Shown: positions 9,501-17,489, counted from the stretch's first letter. The stretch is DNA of 64,000 bases from Afifella aestuarii (GCF_004023665.1 NZ_SAUF01000002.1:806001-870000); one strand, 5' to 3'. Made by a program: numbers and translations. Notes: generated from the letters alone by a model not told the origin.

Positions 9501-9628
9501 GCGAAGCCGATGCGCGGCTCTACGAGGCGAAAGCGCGCGGCCGCAACCGCGTGGTGGGCGAGACGCGGGCGGAAAAGGGCGCCGACGCGACGGCGGAAGG
9601 GCGTGGGGAGATGGAGGGGGCGGAGTAG
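6536..9628 (+). CDS. Membrane diguanylate cyclase with three tandem solute-binding sensor domains
   Basis: A 1030-residue protein: signal peptide (to about residue 42, ending in AAPGRAVE), three successive family-3 solute-binding modules (starting near residues 57, 333 and 575, each with the V-G-x-x-x-D/P-x-x-P-Y/L-S/T opening), a single membrane helix at about 803-822, a short coiled linker and a GGDEF domain from about 849. The active-site motif is GGEEF at about residue 926, a form compatible with activity. It should make cyclic-di-GMP in response to periplasmic ligands. The first sensor module carries an Ala/Glu-rich insertion near residues 253-280. Starts at 6536, 6542 or 6566 are possible. 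The gene is monocistronic. Families of this type usually carry one or two such modules, so three is notable. Confidence 0.93.
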   Translation: MRMLTGPNPRMSPRLMGIVRSSLALIVAALVLIASAAPGRAVELSETERQWVAEHPTVTVGVVADNEPYSFFRNGSMMGWTLDVLDRIEVESGLTFVPRMGTWPEIYGNFRAGRLEVVADISLTEARLPFIAFTDPYHQRRTVIFQNVDHPLAPPIDLEALAQKRIGVIKDIYYGGALRKAGIEPVEYDTYRDLMAALAFGWVDAVIAAEMTGNFFARENGFSNVEAVGPVPIAGVSLEDFRLGVLKAEAEHVGGEAGNASQRAAEGVAAEAARDRDREMLHEILAKAVAALPTEELAAITERWLSYRSGRVFSAGPLRLLPEEQQFVANAPPLKVGFISDYEPLSFLRDGRGQGFAVDLMHEISASTGLAMIPVYDSGANILQAFRDGDIDIMSNMSRTAEREDYTLFTREYHRIPNAVFVRSGFGPYRGLESLEGHSVGIAEEIYYADALKARVADVRTYATQEEILQALARGEVDAAILALSNGSAIIRRLGLINIDIGGEFLMPGVEREDLRFGVSPRYPYARSIIDRAMSAMSAARWNELETRWLGPTVAGMERQRPLLTSEERSYLDGKGVLKVCVDPLTPPYTSVDTDGDFTGVASEVMERLARQGGFSWQVVPVPIWGGGLKKAEDYECDVLPFVTDSAAADDRWTFTLPYLVLPMAVASSLNEPIVSTMNDLAGKRVGIAPGESPLRVLQERYPNVNLVEVGSEAEALTGVRQGELDAALGTLPSLGYLLASKRLYDVKVAGRIFEDWRASIATRADEPMLAAIFAKLVAGLDEQDVQTMLSRQMLVRIDQRVDYSRLLLLGGVALVTLVLVVYWNRKLRRLNAALERANQKLQDVSITDALTGLYNRRHFDARAADEFALCQRNGWLFSVAMIDVDHFKSVNDARGHLFGDQCLRHIARLAREIFGEDGDILGRYGGEEFIIFTLGGASEDFFDRLELLRRRVEGEPFSTGEETWRLTISLGGYAAIPAPEAQLSDFVREADARLYEAKARGRNRVVGETRAEKGADATAEGRGEMEGAE

Positions 9629-9706
9629 GGGGCGCGGCTCTGATGCAGCCGTGAGACGCGCGGCTGCTGTGTTGCGATTCGGGCGGTTTCCTGCGAGGCT
9701 GACGGG

Positions 9707-9907
9707 GCGGGGTGAGAGCGGACGCGAACCGGCCAGTCTCGCTGAATTCGTCACCGCGCTGGGAGAGCTCGACAATCCGCTGATGCAGGGCATCCGCTTG
9801 CACGAACTCGATCGGAGGCGGCGGGGTGGTCCATGCCGACGTTTGGCACTTGATCGGCGGTTGCGCCGATGGTGTCGGCTCGGATCCTACTTCAAAGCGG
9901 GCTTCCG
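9707..9907 (-). pseudogene. Decayed duplicate of the 5' end and upstream region of the TPR gene at 12559-13041
   Basis: The sequence aligns closely with about 12895-13110, covering the first 50 or so codons of the intact TPR gene plus about 70 bases upstream. The ATG equivalent is at 9832-9834. Small indels shift the frame just after the start, and a deletion of about 24 bases removes part of the acidic segment; downstream, residues ALHQRIVxxSxRGDEF are still readable in another frame. No coding capacity remains. The fragment has the same orientation as its parent and lies about 3 kb away. Confidence 0.85.
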
Positions 9908-9924
9908 CTCATCGCCTGCGAGTG

Positions 9925-10090
9925 TCGTTCGGTCTTCGGCGAGAATGGGCCGAAAGCGGCCTGGCGGCTTTCAGTGCGGTATGGCGGAAAGCCACCATAC
10001 CGCACCCGACCGGTTCCCTGTCGTTTCTGCCCGTGACGGGTCATTTCCAAGCGGACGTGTGTGGAGATTCTGCGCGGCGGCTGATTCGTC
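9925..10090. repeat. Intergenic repeat-like block, copy 2, with palindromic arms
   Basis: A non-coding stretch holding the ATGGGCCGAAAG ... TGGCGGCTTT motif order shared, inverted, with 1600-1720. Within it GTGCGGTATGGCGG and CCACCATACCGCAC form an inverted repeat around 9977-10009 that could fold into a strong stem. It sits in the gap after the TPR remnant, just downstream of the alcohol dehydrogenase stop codon, so the hairpin could also act in transcript stabilisation or termination. Confidence 0.4.
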
Positions 10091-10096
10091 ACAGTG

Positions 10097-11122
10097 CTAC
10101 CTCATGTCGATGACCACCTTGCCGAAGGGACCGCGAGCGAGATGCGCGAAAGCGGCGGGCAATTCGGCGAGCGGATAGCGCGCGTCCACCACCGGGCGGA
10201 TGCCGGCGCGGTCCACCGCCCGCACGAGGCGCTCCAGCGCGCCGCGACTGCCTGTTCCAATGCCGTGAATGGTGACGTTCTTCAGCATCAGGGGCATTGC
10301 GGCGGAGCTGAACTCGAAGCCATCAAGAGCGCCGATCTGACAGACATGGCCGCCCACGGCGGCAAGCTCGACCGATTGGCCGAGATGCGCCCCGCCGATC
10401 ACCTCCAGGACGATATCGGCGCCGCGATCGCTGGTGATCCGGTAGACCTCCTCCATCCAGTCTTTCGCACCGGCATCCACGAAGTGATCCGCGCCCAGAG
10501 CGCGCACTCGCGCTTCATTGTTGGGCTGGCCGCAGACGATGACCTCCGCGCCGCTTGCCTTGGCGATCTGCAGACCAAACAGTGCGACACCGCCGGTGCT
10601 GGGGATCAGCACAGTGTCCCCTGCGCGCACCCTTACGCTTTCCGCGAGCGCCGACCACGCCGTCAGCCCGGCTACCGGCAGCGTCGCCGCTTGCCATGGT
10701 TCGAGGCTTTTGGGTGCCTTCGCAAACCAGACTTCCGGCATTGCGACATATTCGGCGAGCACGCCCGGATAATATCCACCAAGCGTCTGGTAGGCGGGAG
10801 TGCGGGCCGTGCCGGGACGAAGGCCGTCGATCCAGTCCGGCGTCGGTGTCGAGACGACCCGGTCCCCGACAGCGAACAGACAGGCTCCCTCGCCGAGAGC
10901 TGCGACTTCGCCGGCGAGATCCGATCCCGGTGTGAAGGGGAAGCGGAGCGGCAGGCCGCGCCCGGTTTCGACCACCATCTTGTCGCGGTAGTTCAATGCG
11001 ACGGCTTCCGTCCGCACGAGTATCTCGCCAATGCCGGGCGTCGGCATCGGACGTTCGTGCAGTTGCAGTCGATCAAGCCCGACCGCATCGATTTCCCAGC
11101 GCTGCATTTCCGTCATGCTCAT
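10097..11122 (-). CDS. NAD(P)-dependent alcohol dehydrogenase, MDR superfamily (zinc-less)
   Basis: A 341-residue medium-chain dehydrogenase/reductase. The N-terminal GroES-like half (LNYRDKMVVETG, FPFTPGSDLAGEV) lacks the catalytic Cys/His zinc ligands of true alcohol dehydrogenases and resembles the quinone oxidoreductase-like group. The Rossmann half carries a Gly-rich STGGVALFGLQIAKA nucleotide-binding segment near residue 170 and a GADHFVD segment downstream. The ATG at 11122 has GAGG a few bases upstream; the open frame extends much further upstream but runs across the divergent promoter. It is divergent from a LysR gene at 11259, its likely regulator. The natural substrate is unknown. 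Confidence 0.93.
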   Translation of the reverse strand: MSMTEMQRWEIDAVGLDRLQLHERPMPTPGIGEILVRTEAVALNYRDKMVVETGRGLPLRFPFTPGSDLAGEVAALGEGACLFAVGDRVVSTPTPDWIDGLRPGTARTPAYQTLGGYYPGVLAEYVAMPEVWFAKAPKSLEPWQAATLPVAGLTAWSALAESVRVRAGDTVLIPSTGGVALFGLQIAKASGAEVIVCGQPNNEARVRALGADHFVDAGAKDWMEEVYRITSDRGADIVLEVIGGAHLGQSVELAAVGGHVCQIGALDGFEFSSAAMPLMLKNVTIHGIGTGSRGALERLVRAVDRAGIRPVVDARYPLAELPAAFAHLARGPFGKVVIDMR

Positions 11123-11258
11123 ATCCTCGTTGGTCGGAGCCGGAGGCCGCCCGATCGATCGGCGATCGGTGCGCTCCGGTGTTGAGGGGAATGTGCATCC
11201 TGGAATCGTGCAGAAAAATAGTGCTAATCCGGCATCATTTGTTGCGCGGGAATGCACA
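11123..11258. promoter_or_regulatory. Divergent control region between alcohol dehydrogenase and LysR genes
   Basis: 136 bases separating two divergent starts. It is AT-richer near 11215-11245 than its surroundings. By analogy with LysR systems it should hold the regulator's T-N11-A type operator and both promoters. I cannot single out a convincing site. Confidence 0.45.
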
Positions 11259-12200
11259 ATGACGCCAAGCGAGTTTGCCGAGCTGCGCGCCTTCGCACTG
11301 GTGGCGGAAGAGCGGAATTTTCGCCGCGCCGCCAAGCGGCTCGGGCTATCGCCCTCCGCCCTCAGCCGCGCCATTCGCTCGCTGGAGGAACGACTGGGAG
11401 TCCGGCTCCTCAACCGTACGACACGCAGTGTCGCGCCGACGGAGGCGGGCCAGGGCCTCTACGCCCGCATCGAACCCACCCTTGCTGAGATGGACGCCGC
11501 CCTTCGCGAGACAGGCGCCTACCAATCGCAACCCAAGGGCGTCGTGCGGATCAATCTGCCGAGCATCGCGGCCAAGCTGGTGGTGATGCCGCGCCTCGGT
11601 GCTTTCGCTGCAGCCTTTCCGGGGGTCGAGCTCGACCTCGTGATCGACAACGAGATCACCGATATCGTGGCAAGAGGCTTCGACGCCGGCGTGCGCATCG
11701 GCGGCGAAGTGAACCGGGACATGATCGCGGTGCGCCTGACGCCGGACATCCTGACGACCGTGGTCGGCTCGCCGGACTACTTTGCTGCGCACCCACCGCC
11801 AAAGACGCCACGGGACCTTTCCCGCCACCGCTGCCTCAGCTATCGGTTTGCGGGAAGCGGCGCCCTTCTACCGTGGCGCTTCGCGGGGGCCGGCAGGGCC
11901 TCGGAAACGATCGCGGTCGAGAACGCCTTCACCACCAACGATACCGATCTCCTGCTCGCAGGAGCCCTGCAGGGAATGGGCCTCGCCTTCCTGCCCGAAG
12001 ACTTCGTCGCGCCGCATCTCGAACGCGGCGAACTGCTGCGGGTCCTGGCCGATTACGGCGAGGAGCTGCCAGGCTTTTATCTTTATTATTCAAATCGAAC
12101 TCGGATGCCGGCTGTGTTGCGAGTCTTCATCGACTTCATCAAACTCGGGACGGATCCGGGTTCGAAGGACATTCGCGGCAGCGGAACCGCCATGCTCTAA
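11259..12200 (+). CDS. LysR family transcriptional regulator
   Basis: A 313-residue regulator. Residues 5-65 are the winged helix-turn-helix (EFAELRAFALVAEERNF, then the recognition helix in SPSALSRAIRSLEERLG), and residues 90-300 the periplasmic-binding-protein-like effector domain. The ATG at 11259 is chosen because the LysR fold begins there. It is divergent from the zinc-less dehydrogenase at 11122 and probably controls it, the usual arrangement for this family. Sequence in the effector domain (RINLPSIAAKLVVMPRL) resembles the DsdC/CrgA-like subgroup. The effector is unknown. Confidence 0.93.
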   Translation: MTPSEFAELRAFALVAEERNFRRAAKRLGLSPSALSRAIRSLEERLGVRLLNRTTRSVAPTEAGQGLYARIEPTLAEMDAALRETGAYQSQPKGVVRINLPSIAAKLVVMPRLGAFAAAFPGVELDLVIDNEITDIVARGFDAGVRIGGEVNRDMIAVRLTPDILTTVVGSPDYFAAHPPPKTPRDLSRHRCLSYRFAGSGALLPWRFAGAGRASETIAVENAFTTNDTDLLLAGALQGMGLAFLPEDFVAPHLERGELLRVLADYGEELPGFYLYYSNRTRMPAVLRVFIDFIKLGTDPGSKDIRGSGTAML

Positions 12201-12558
12201 TGTGAAAGTCCGAGTTGCCGAGGCGGGACACGCGTTTGTTTAATGAGTGGAAACACGGCGGTCAGCTATCGCGTCAGCAAGGCGGGAAGCGGAATGCGGG
12301 GGCGGACGAGATCGCTTGCGCGGCTTTGCGTGAAAGAGCCGTCTCGTCATCGCCCGGCCGGGTGCCGGGCTTTCAGCCGGGTGCCGGACGATCGGTCGAA
12401 CCGTGCCGGGCTGGCGACAGTCTCGGCCGTCAGGGGCCTGCCAAAGCTTGCCGATCCGCCATGCCGGCTCGCGCTTGCGCTCGGCCGGTTACGGCAAGCA
12501 AGGCGATGCCCATGGCGATGAGGCGGGCGAGCGTATCGGGCGCTCGGTCCGGTTCACC
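12201..12558. other. 358-base intergenic stretch between converging genes
   Basis: The region lies between the convergent LysR and TPR genes. It contains a short inverted repeat, GGCCGGGTGCCGG next to CCGGGTGCCGGAC around 12356-12390, which may act as a transcription barrier. No frame in it shows family features, and I see no gene. Confidence 0.4.
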
Positions 12559-13041
12559 TCAGTCGATGTCGGCAAAGCGCCTCAGAAATGCGAGATATTT
12601 GGGGTCGTCGTCTTCGAAGATCTCAGAACCGCCGCCCATATAGGCGCGCATCAGGTCGTCCTTGGCTCGATCCTCGTCTCCGAGCTCGAGCGCGCATTCG
12701 CCCAGGCGGAGATGGATGAAAGGATTGCCGAGCCCGTCGGGGCCGGCAACGGCCTTGCGAAACGCGTCCCGGCACGCCGGCCAGTCACCTTCGAGGAAGA
12801 AGGCGTCTCCGCGCGCCGCCTGCAACCAGGTCCATGCCGACCATTCGCTCTTCGGTTCGGGCAGAAGGGCGACCGCTTCGTCGTATGCGGTGAGAGCGGA
12901 TGCGAAGCGACCGGCCTCGGCGAATTCGTCACCGCGCCGGGAGAACGCGACAATCCGCTGATGCAGGGCCTCATCGAGTTCGGCCGCGGGGGCCGCTTGC
13001 ACGAACTCGATCTGAGGCGGGGGTGTGGCGGGGTCGTCCAT
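12559..13041 (-). CDS. Small TPR-like protein
   Basis: A 160-residue soluble protein with about three tetratricopeptide-like helical hairpins: residues 25-60 (RIVAFSRRGDEFAEAGRF), 70-105 (ARGDAFFLEGDWPACRDAF) and 108-140 (HLRLGECALELGDEDRAKDD). The C-terminus, GGSEIFEDDDPKYLAFLRR, is conserved-looking and acidic. The ATG at 13041 begins the recognisable sequence. No enzyme motif is present; TPR proteins of this size usually mediate protein contacts, sometimes as immunity or chaperone partners, but no partner gene is adjacent. A decayed copy of its 5' part lies at 9707-9907. Confidence 0.8.
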   Translation of the reverse strand: MDDPATPPPQIEFVQAAPAAELDEALHQRIVAFSRRGDEFAEAGRFASALTAYDEAVALLPEPKSEWSAWTWLQAARGDAFFLEGDWPACRDAFRKAVAGPDGLGNPFIHLRLGECALELGDEDRAKDDLMRAYMGGGSEIFEDDDPKYLAFLRRFADID

Positions 13042-13179
13042 GACGGTTCTGGCACTCGATTGGCGGTTGCGGCGATGGTGTCGGCTCGATCGGCAGCCTG
13101 CTTCAAAGCGGAGCTTCGAGCAAGAAGACAGCGCTCCGCGCAAGCGGAACGCTGTCAGGTCTGTCATGGCCGGTCGAGG

Positions 13180-14043
13180 CTATGCCGCGAGGGCAACCGC
13201 AGCCTCGCGGTACGAATGAAGCGGGCGACCGAGAAGGGCGACAAGACGCTCGCGGTCGCCTTCGTCCGGGATCATGCCGTCGCTGACGTAGCGCTCGGCC
13301 ATCAGACGCATTTCGTAGGCGGCCCACTTCGGCATGGTGGCCGCCATGTTCGCTTCGAAGCCACTCGGATCATCCCCGCCATAGACAACAGGTCGTCCGA
13401 GCACCTCGGTCCAAATCTGGGCGATGTTCGCGCCCGTCAACGTGTCCGGGCCGACCAGGTTGATGGTCTTCATCGGCAACGGACCGGATGCCTCCTCGCG
13501 GCGCATGAGTTCGATGGCGGCGGCCCCGGCGATATCGCGGGTGTCCACCATGGCAACGCCCTTGCTGCCGATCGGCATCGGGTAGACGCCGTGCTGAAGG
13601 ATGACGTCCCGCACCATGACTTCGTTGTCGATGAAGTAGGTCGGCCGCAGGATCGTGGCGTCGAAGCCCATCGTTTCGAGCATCCGCTCGGCGCCGTACT
13701 TCACGGCGAAATGAGGAACGTTGACGGCACGATCGGCGTCGAACACCGAAAGGTAGACGACACGATCGACACCGGCCTCGCGGGCGATGTTCAGCGCGAT
13801 GATGGCTTGCGTGAACTCGTCCCCGGTGACCGCATTCAGCAGAAAGAACGACGTGACGCCAGAGAAGGCGGCGCGCAGGGCGTCAATGTCGAGAAGATCG
13901 CCCTTCACGACCTCGACGCGGTCGTCGAAATCGGCCTTGGCGGGATCGCGGGTGAGGACGCGAACTTTCGCGCCGCGCTCGACGAGTTCACGAACGAGAT
14001 GCCGGCCGACACGGCCGGTGGCTGCGGTGACGAGAATGGTCAT
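13180..14043 (-). CDS. NmrA-like NAD(P)-binding SDR protein
   Basis: A 287-residue atypical short-chain dehydrogenase. The N-terminal GxxGxxG-type motif (TAATGRVGRHL) starts at residue 6, followed by Arg-rich VRVLTRDPAK for phosphate binding, which favours NADP. The classical YxxxK active site is absent or atypical, as in NmrA/HSCARG redox sensors and quinone reductases. The gene diverges from a LysR gene at 14154, its likely regulator, across 110 bases. The role is probably redox sensing or quinone/aldehyde reduction. Confidence 0.9.
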   Translation of the reverse strand: MTILVTAATGRVGRHLVRELVERGAKVRVLTRDPAKADFDDRVEVVKGDLLDIDALRAAFSGVTSFFLLNAVTGDEFTQAIIALNIAREAGVDRVVYLSVFDADRAVNVPHFAVKYGAERMLETMGFDATILRPTYFIDNEVMVRDVILQHGVYPMPIGSKGVAMVDTRDIAGAAAIELMRREEASGPLPMKTINLVGPDTLTGANIAQIWTEVLGRPVVYGGDDPSGFEANMAATMPKWAAYEMRLMAERYVSDGMIPDEGDRERLVALLGRPLHSYREAAVALAA

Positions 14044-14153
14044 GTTCTTGGCTCCGTTTGGGTTTCAAGCCGTTTGGCTAGGACCCAAATTAGCGATCCA
14101 TTTATGCGCCAATAGCCGCTATATTAAGACCCTCTGTCTCGCTGGTGGAACAC
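14044..14153. promoter_or_regulatory. Divergent control region between NmrA-like and LysR genes
   Basis: 110 AT-richer bases. Two dyad-like elements are visible: TTTGGGTTT ... GACCCAAA around 14055-14092, and TTAGCG ... CGCTATA around 14090-14126. One of them may be the LysR operator. The assignment rests on position and symmetry only. Confidence 0.4.
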
Positions 14154-15047
14154 ATGGATCTCCTCGCTCTCGCCGACTTCAACCTCGTGGCCAGGCATGG
14201 AGGGTTCGGAAAAGCCGCCCGCGCTTCCGGGCGTCCGAAAGCGACATTGTCGCGACGCGTCGCGGAACTGGAAGCCGCGCTGGCCTTGCGTCTGTTCGAA
14301 CGGGGAGCTCGCGACCTCAAGCTGACCGAGGAAGGGCGTGCGATTCACGAGCGGACGTCGGCGCTGCTCAGTGATCTGGAGGAGACGACCGCGGCGATCG
14401 CCTCGGGGGGCGGGGCGGTGCGCGGTCGGCTTCGCATCAGCGCACCGCTTCTGTTCTCGCAGATGGTCATGGGCCGACTGGCTGCGCAACTTGCGCTCAG
14501 ATACCCGGACCTGCGGCTCGAAGTGACCTCCGACGATCGCCCGGTCGACATGATCGAGGAAGGCTACGATCTCGTCATTCGGGTGAACCCGGCCCCCGAC
14601 GAAAGCCTGGTGGGGCGCGCCTTTCTGCGCGATCGGCTGGTTGTCGCGGCGAGCCCGTCGATGAAGCAGCCGGGCGACGGCGACGTCCTTCCCGTCGTGA
14701 TCCATGTATCTTCCGGGCAGAACGAAACCTGGGAGATGGCAACGTTGCAAGGGCGACGCACAATGGCGATCGAACCGGTGCTTCGCCTGTCGTCACTGCC
14801 GATGGTTCGCGACGTGATCCTTGCGGGGGTCGGCGCGGCCAAGCTTCCCATCTCGCTCGTGAAACGGGATTTTGACGAGGGCAGGCTCGTTCATTGGGGC
14901 GACGTACCAGGCTCCGAGATCGCACTCTGGGCGCTCTATCCGTCGCGGCGTCTTCTCAGTGCTCGGGTCTCCGCGTTCCTCGATCTCCTGAAGGAAGCGT
15001 TTCCCACCGGCAGCTCAGACGAATTGGCCGTCTATAGCGCACATTGA
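14154..15047 (+). CDS. LysR family transcriptional regulator
   Basis: A 297-residue regulator with an N-terminal winged helix-turn-helix (residues 1-60; ADFNLVARHGGFGKAARASG, recognition helix in RPKATLSRRVAELE) and a CrgA-like effector domain (RGRLRISAPLLFSQMVMG, YPDLRLEVTSDDRPVDMIEEGYDLVIRV). I chose the ATG at 14154 over an in-frame GTG at 14145. It faces the NmrA-like gene across a short shared promoter, which suggests direct control of that gene. The inducing ligand is not evident. Confidence 0.92.
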   Translation: MDLLALADFNLVARHGGFGKAARASGRPKATLSRRVAELEAALALRLFERGARDLKLTEEGRAIHERTSALLSDLEETTAAIASGGGAVRGRLRISAPLLFSQMVMGRLAAQLALRYPDLRLEVTSDDRPVDMIEEGYDLVIRVNPAPDESLVGRAFLRDRLVVAASPSMKQPGDGDVLPVVIHVSSGQNETWEMATLQGRRTMAIEPVLRLSSLPMVRDVILAGVGAAKLPISLVKRDFDEGRLVHWGDVPGSEIALWALYPSRRLLSARVSAFLDLLKEAFPTGSSDELAVYSAH

Positions 15048-15374
15048 CCCTCGGCTCGAAAACGAAGTCCGCGTCTCAGTCGGTGCAACCTCGAACCAGG
15101 CGGTCCGTCCGCCACCCTTCTACGACGTCGCCCAGGCGGCAGAGAGCGTCCGCTTCGAAGGAGCCGCCTGAACCGTGAACGACCGGAATGGGCGCATTGC
15201 TGCCGCCTCAATCCTTTCGGTCCCCCTCAAAAAGCCCGGACCGTGAATTGTTCCGGCCGCGCGTTGCTGTCGTCGAGGGAGTGGGCGATGGGTGGAGCGG
15301 CGGTCGGCCAACGATCCGCAGACCCGGAATGCGCAACGCGCTTTCGCGGTTTGCCCCCATCTCCCGTCGCCGCG
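15048..15374. other. 327-base intergenic stretch between converging genes
   Basis: The region lies between the LysR gene and the convergent TPR-like gene at 15375. It contains a motif around 15175-15205 (GTGAACGACCGGAATGGGCG) of the sort seen in alphaproteobacterial intergenic repeats. I find no supported gene, RNA or clear terminator. Confidence 0.35.
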
Positions 15375-16430
15375 CTACGGTTGATCACCGACGCGAATGC
15401 GGCGCTCCAGTTCTTCGTAATCGATCCGCGCCTCGGCAAGATGTTCCTGATCCTCTGCCTCCTCAAGACGTGCGATGCGCTCCAGCATCAACGCGCGCGC
15501 TTTCTCGGGGTTTCCACGTTCGTAGGCGAGCACTCCGCGCTGGAACAGCATGTCCTGGACACGATCGAGGTCTTTGTCGTTTTCGCCGATCTCCTGGACA
15601 CGGATGAGGTAGGGTTCGATGTTCTCGCGCCGTTCGAGCGCATGAAGGTTCTGGGCGATGTTGGTCAGAACCGACGCGAGAACGGACGCGGTCGGCCCAT
15701 GAAGCCGCTCACCGATCGCCAGCACGGAGCGATTGATGGCCAGCGCCTCCTCGTAGCGTCCCGCCTCGTGCAATTCGTACGCCTGACTTTGCCTGAGGCC
15801 CGCACTCTGGTCCTCCGAAAAGGTTGCGAGCGTGTCGGCGATCGCAGCGGCTGCGCCATATTGATCGGCGGCCAACGAATGCCATGCGTTGTTGCCAGGC
15901 AGCGTCGCATAACCGCTGGCGAGTTCTGCGTAAGTGAAATGGTCGTACAAGCGACGTTGAGGCGGACGGTCTTCGCCGATCCCGATCTCCATCAATTCGC
16001 CGAGCGGCTTGAGCCCGTCCTCGAATTCCATCAGCGGCGCTCTATTCACGATACGCCCCATCATGGACAGGATTTCCCGGCGCTGCCCAAGCAGGTCTTC
16101 GCGCTCGCCCGCATAGCTGCGTAAAACGCGCAGCGCCTGCATGGCCTCGGAGGCGCTGAAGCGGGCATCAGGATCGTCGAGGTGCCGACGCATGTCGGCA
16201 ACGCGCTCCACGAAAACCTCGTCGTTGCCAGGCGATACCTGCTCGAATTCGACATTGGCCCCAGCGGTCATGGCATGCGTTCCGGGTACAGGTCCAAAGA
16301 GAAAAGCGGACAGAAGAAGGACGAAACGGATCCCCCCGGCGAGGAAGCGCCGGACGCTCTGCGCCGTTGCCGCCGGCTGCATGACGTTCGCTCCGGCCCG
16401 GTCTCGTCCGATCATACGGTGCTCCCCCAT
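15375..16430 (-). CDS. Secreted or membrane-anchored TPR-repeat protein of unknown function
   Basis: A protein of up to 351 residues. A hydrophobic helix at about residues 31-50 (FLAGGIRFVLLLSAFLFGPV) followed by a small-residue stretch suggests a signal peptide or anchor; starts at 16430, 16415 and 16382 are possible. The remainder is helical and, from about residue 190, shows kinesin-light-chain/TPR-like pairs (AYELHEAGRYEEALAINRS; VLTNIAQNLHALERRENIEP; RGVLAYERGNPEKARALM). No catalytic motif is seen. It probably acts in the periplasm as a binding scaffold. Neighbours, a convergent LysR gene and an AraC gene 110 bases upstream, give no hint of its partner. Confidence 0.75.
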   Translation of the reverse strand: MGEHRMIGRDRAGANVMQPAATAQSVRRFLAGGIRFVLLLSAFLFGPVPGTHAMTAGANVEFEQVSPGNDEVFVERVADMRRHLDDPDARFSASEAMQALRVLRSYAGEREDLLGQRREILSMMGRIVNRAPLMEFEDGLKPLGELMEIGIGEDRPPQRRLYDHFTYAELASGYATLPGNNAWHSLAADQYGAAAAIADTLATFSEDQSAGLRQSQAYELHEAGRYEEALAINRSVLAIGERLHGPTASVLASVLTNIAQNLHALERRENIEPYLIRVQEIGENDKDLDRVQDMLFQRGVLAYERGNPEKARALMLERIARLEEAEDQEHLAEARIDYEELERRIRVGDQP

Positions 16431-16540
16431 CTCGCCGACAGAACCTCGCGATCCAACGGCGAGAAGACTTTGAATGATCGAGGTGGGCGGTGCAAATTTT
16501 CAGCTTCGGGCGCGCGCGCTCTTTCATCGCTTCAATGCCA

Positions 16541-17374
16541 TCAATTGCGCGTCGCCGATCTCCAGGCAGATGGTGTCGTGGCGACGCTCGCCTTGAAGGC
16601 GCGTGCAAAATGGCTCTGGCTGGAGAAGCCGCAGGCTGCCGCGATTTGCACGAGAGGGTCGGTGCCGCGCAGCAGCTCCTTGGCACGGTCGATGCGCCGT
16701 TCGGTGATCCAGGCGTGCAGGGCCATGCCGCGCGAGGCGCGGAACATCCGGTGGAGGTGGAACGGCGAGAGACCGGCGAGCGCGGCAAGGTCCGGCAGGC
16801 GGATCGTCTCTTGGAGATGTGAGCCGATATAATCGTCGATGCGGCGCAGGATATGGGGGGCGAGCCCGCCGCGCAGAGAAATCCGCCGAGAGCCGATCTG
16901 CCCGACGATCTCGGCCATGGCGGCGTCGGCGAAGAGAACGTCGCCGGCGTCGGCCGCGCGGGCCAGGGCATAGAGCGGTCCCGCCAGTGCCGGCATCTCG
17001 GCGAAGGTGATTTCCGGCAGGTCGAGCCGGCGGGCGTCGCAATCGTGAATGCGCGAGAAGTCGGCACGAAGACGGTCGTCGGGCAGGTAGAGATGCACGA
17101 AGCTCGAGTGCGTCGTGATCTCCCAGTCCGAACTCTGCCCGTCGGGGAAGATGCAGACCGCGCCGGGCCAGCCGCGCGCGCCGCGCCCGTCGACGCGCCG
17201 CGTGCCGGTGCCGCCTTCGAGGTAGAGGCTGAAGGCATGGCCTCGCGCCCCATCGTAGGAGACGCGGTCGTCGTGGTTCTCCCAGATCGTGACGCCGCGG
17301 CCCCCGCCGAGATCGAGCGTGGCGGCCGCGCGGGCGACCGGAGAGCCGAGAAGGAAATCGCGAACAGAGGCCAT
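16541..17374 (-). CDS. AraC family transcriptional regulator
   Basis: A 277-residue regulator. Residues 1-165 form a cupin-like sensing domain; residues 180-275 the double helix-turn-helix (IRLPDLAALAGLSPFHLHRMF and PLVQIAAACGFSSQSHFARAF). The ATG at 17374 is preceded by a good ribosome binding site (AGAGGAG about 6 bases upstream), so the longer open frame to 17422 is rejected. It is divergent from the EamA exporter gene at 17490, which it may regulate; AraC genes next to EamA genes are common in this group of bacteria. The inducer is unknown. Confidence 0.93.
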   Translation of the reverse strand: MASVRDFLLGSPVARAAATLDLGGGRGVTIWENHDDRVSYDGARGHAFSLYLEGGTGTRRVDGRGARGWPGAVCIFPDGQSSDWEITTHSSFVHLYLPDDRLRADFSRIHDCDARRLDLPEITFAEMPALAGPLYALARAADAGDVLFADAAMAEIVGQIGSRRISLRGGLAPHILRRIDDYIGSHLQETIRLPDLAALAGLSPFHLHRMFRASRGMALHAWITERRIDRAKELLRGTDPLVQIAAACGFSSQSHFARAFKASVATTPSAWRSATRN

Positions 17375-17489
17375 GAGCTCCTCTAGGCCAGCCGTGCACG
17401 GCAGGGAATGGCCGGATCGCAATCCGCCGCAAGATCGTGCAAGAGGCCGGAGCGGGGACGGCGTAGATGACGCGCCACAGGAGCGTCAG

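Noticed and set aside
7115-9793. Very long minus-strand open frame (about 890 codons) antisense to the triple-sensor cyclase
   Set aside because: His/Arg/Ala-rich composition with no domain; a shadow of high-GC codon bias.
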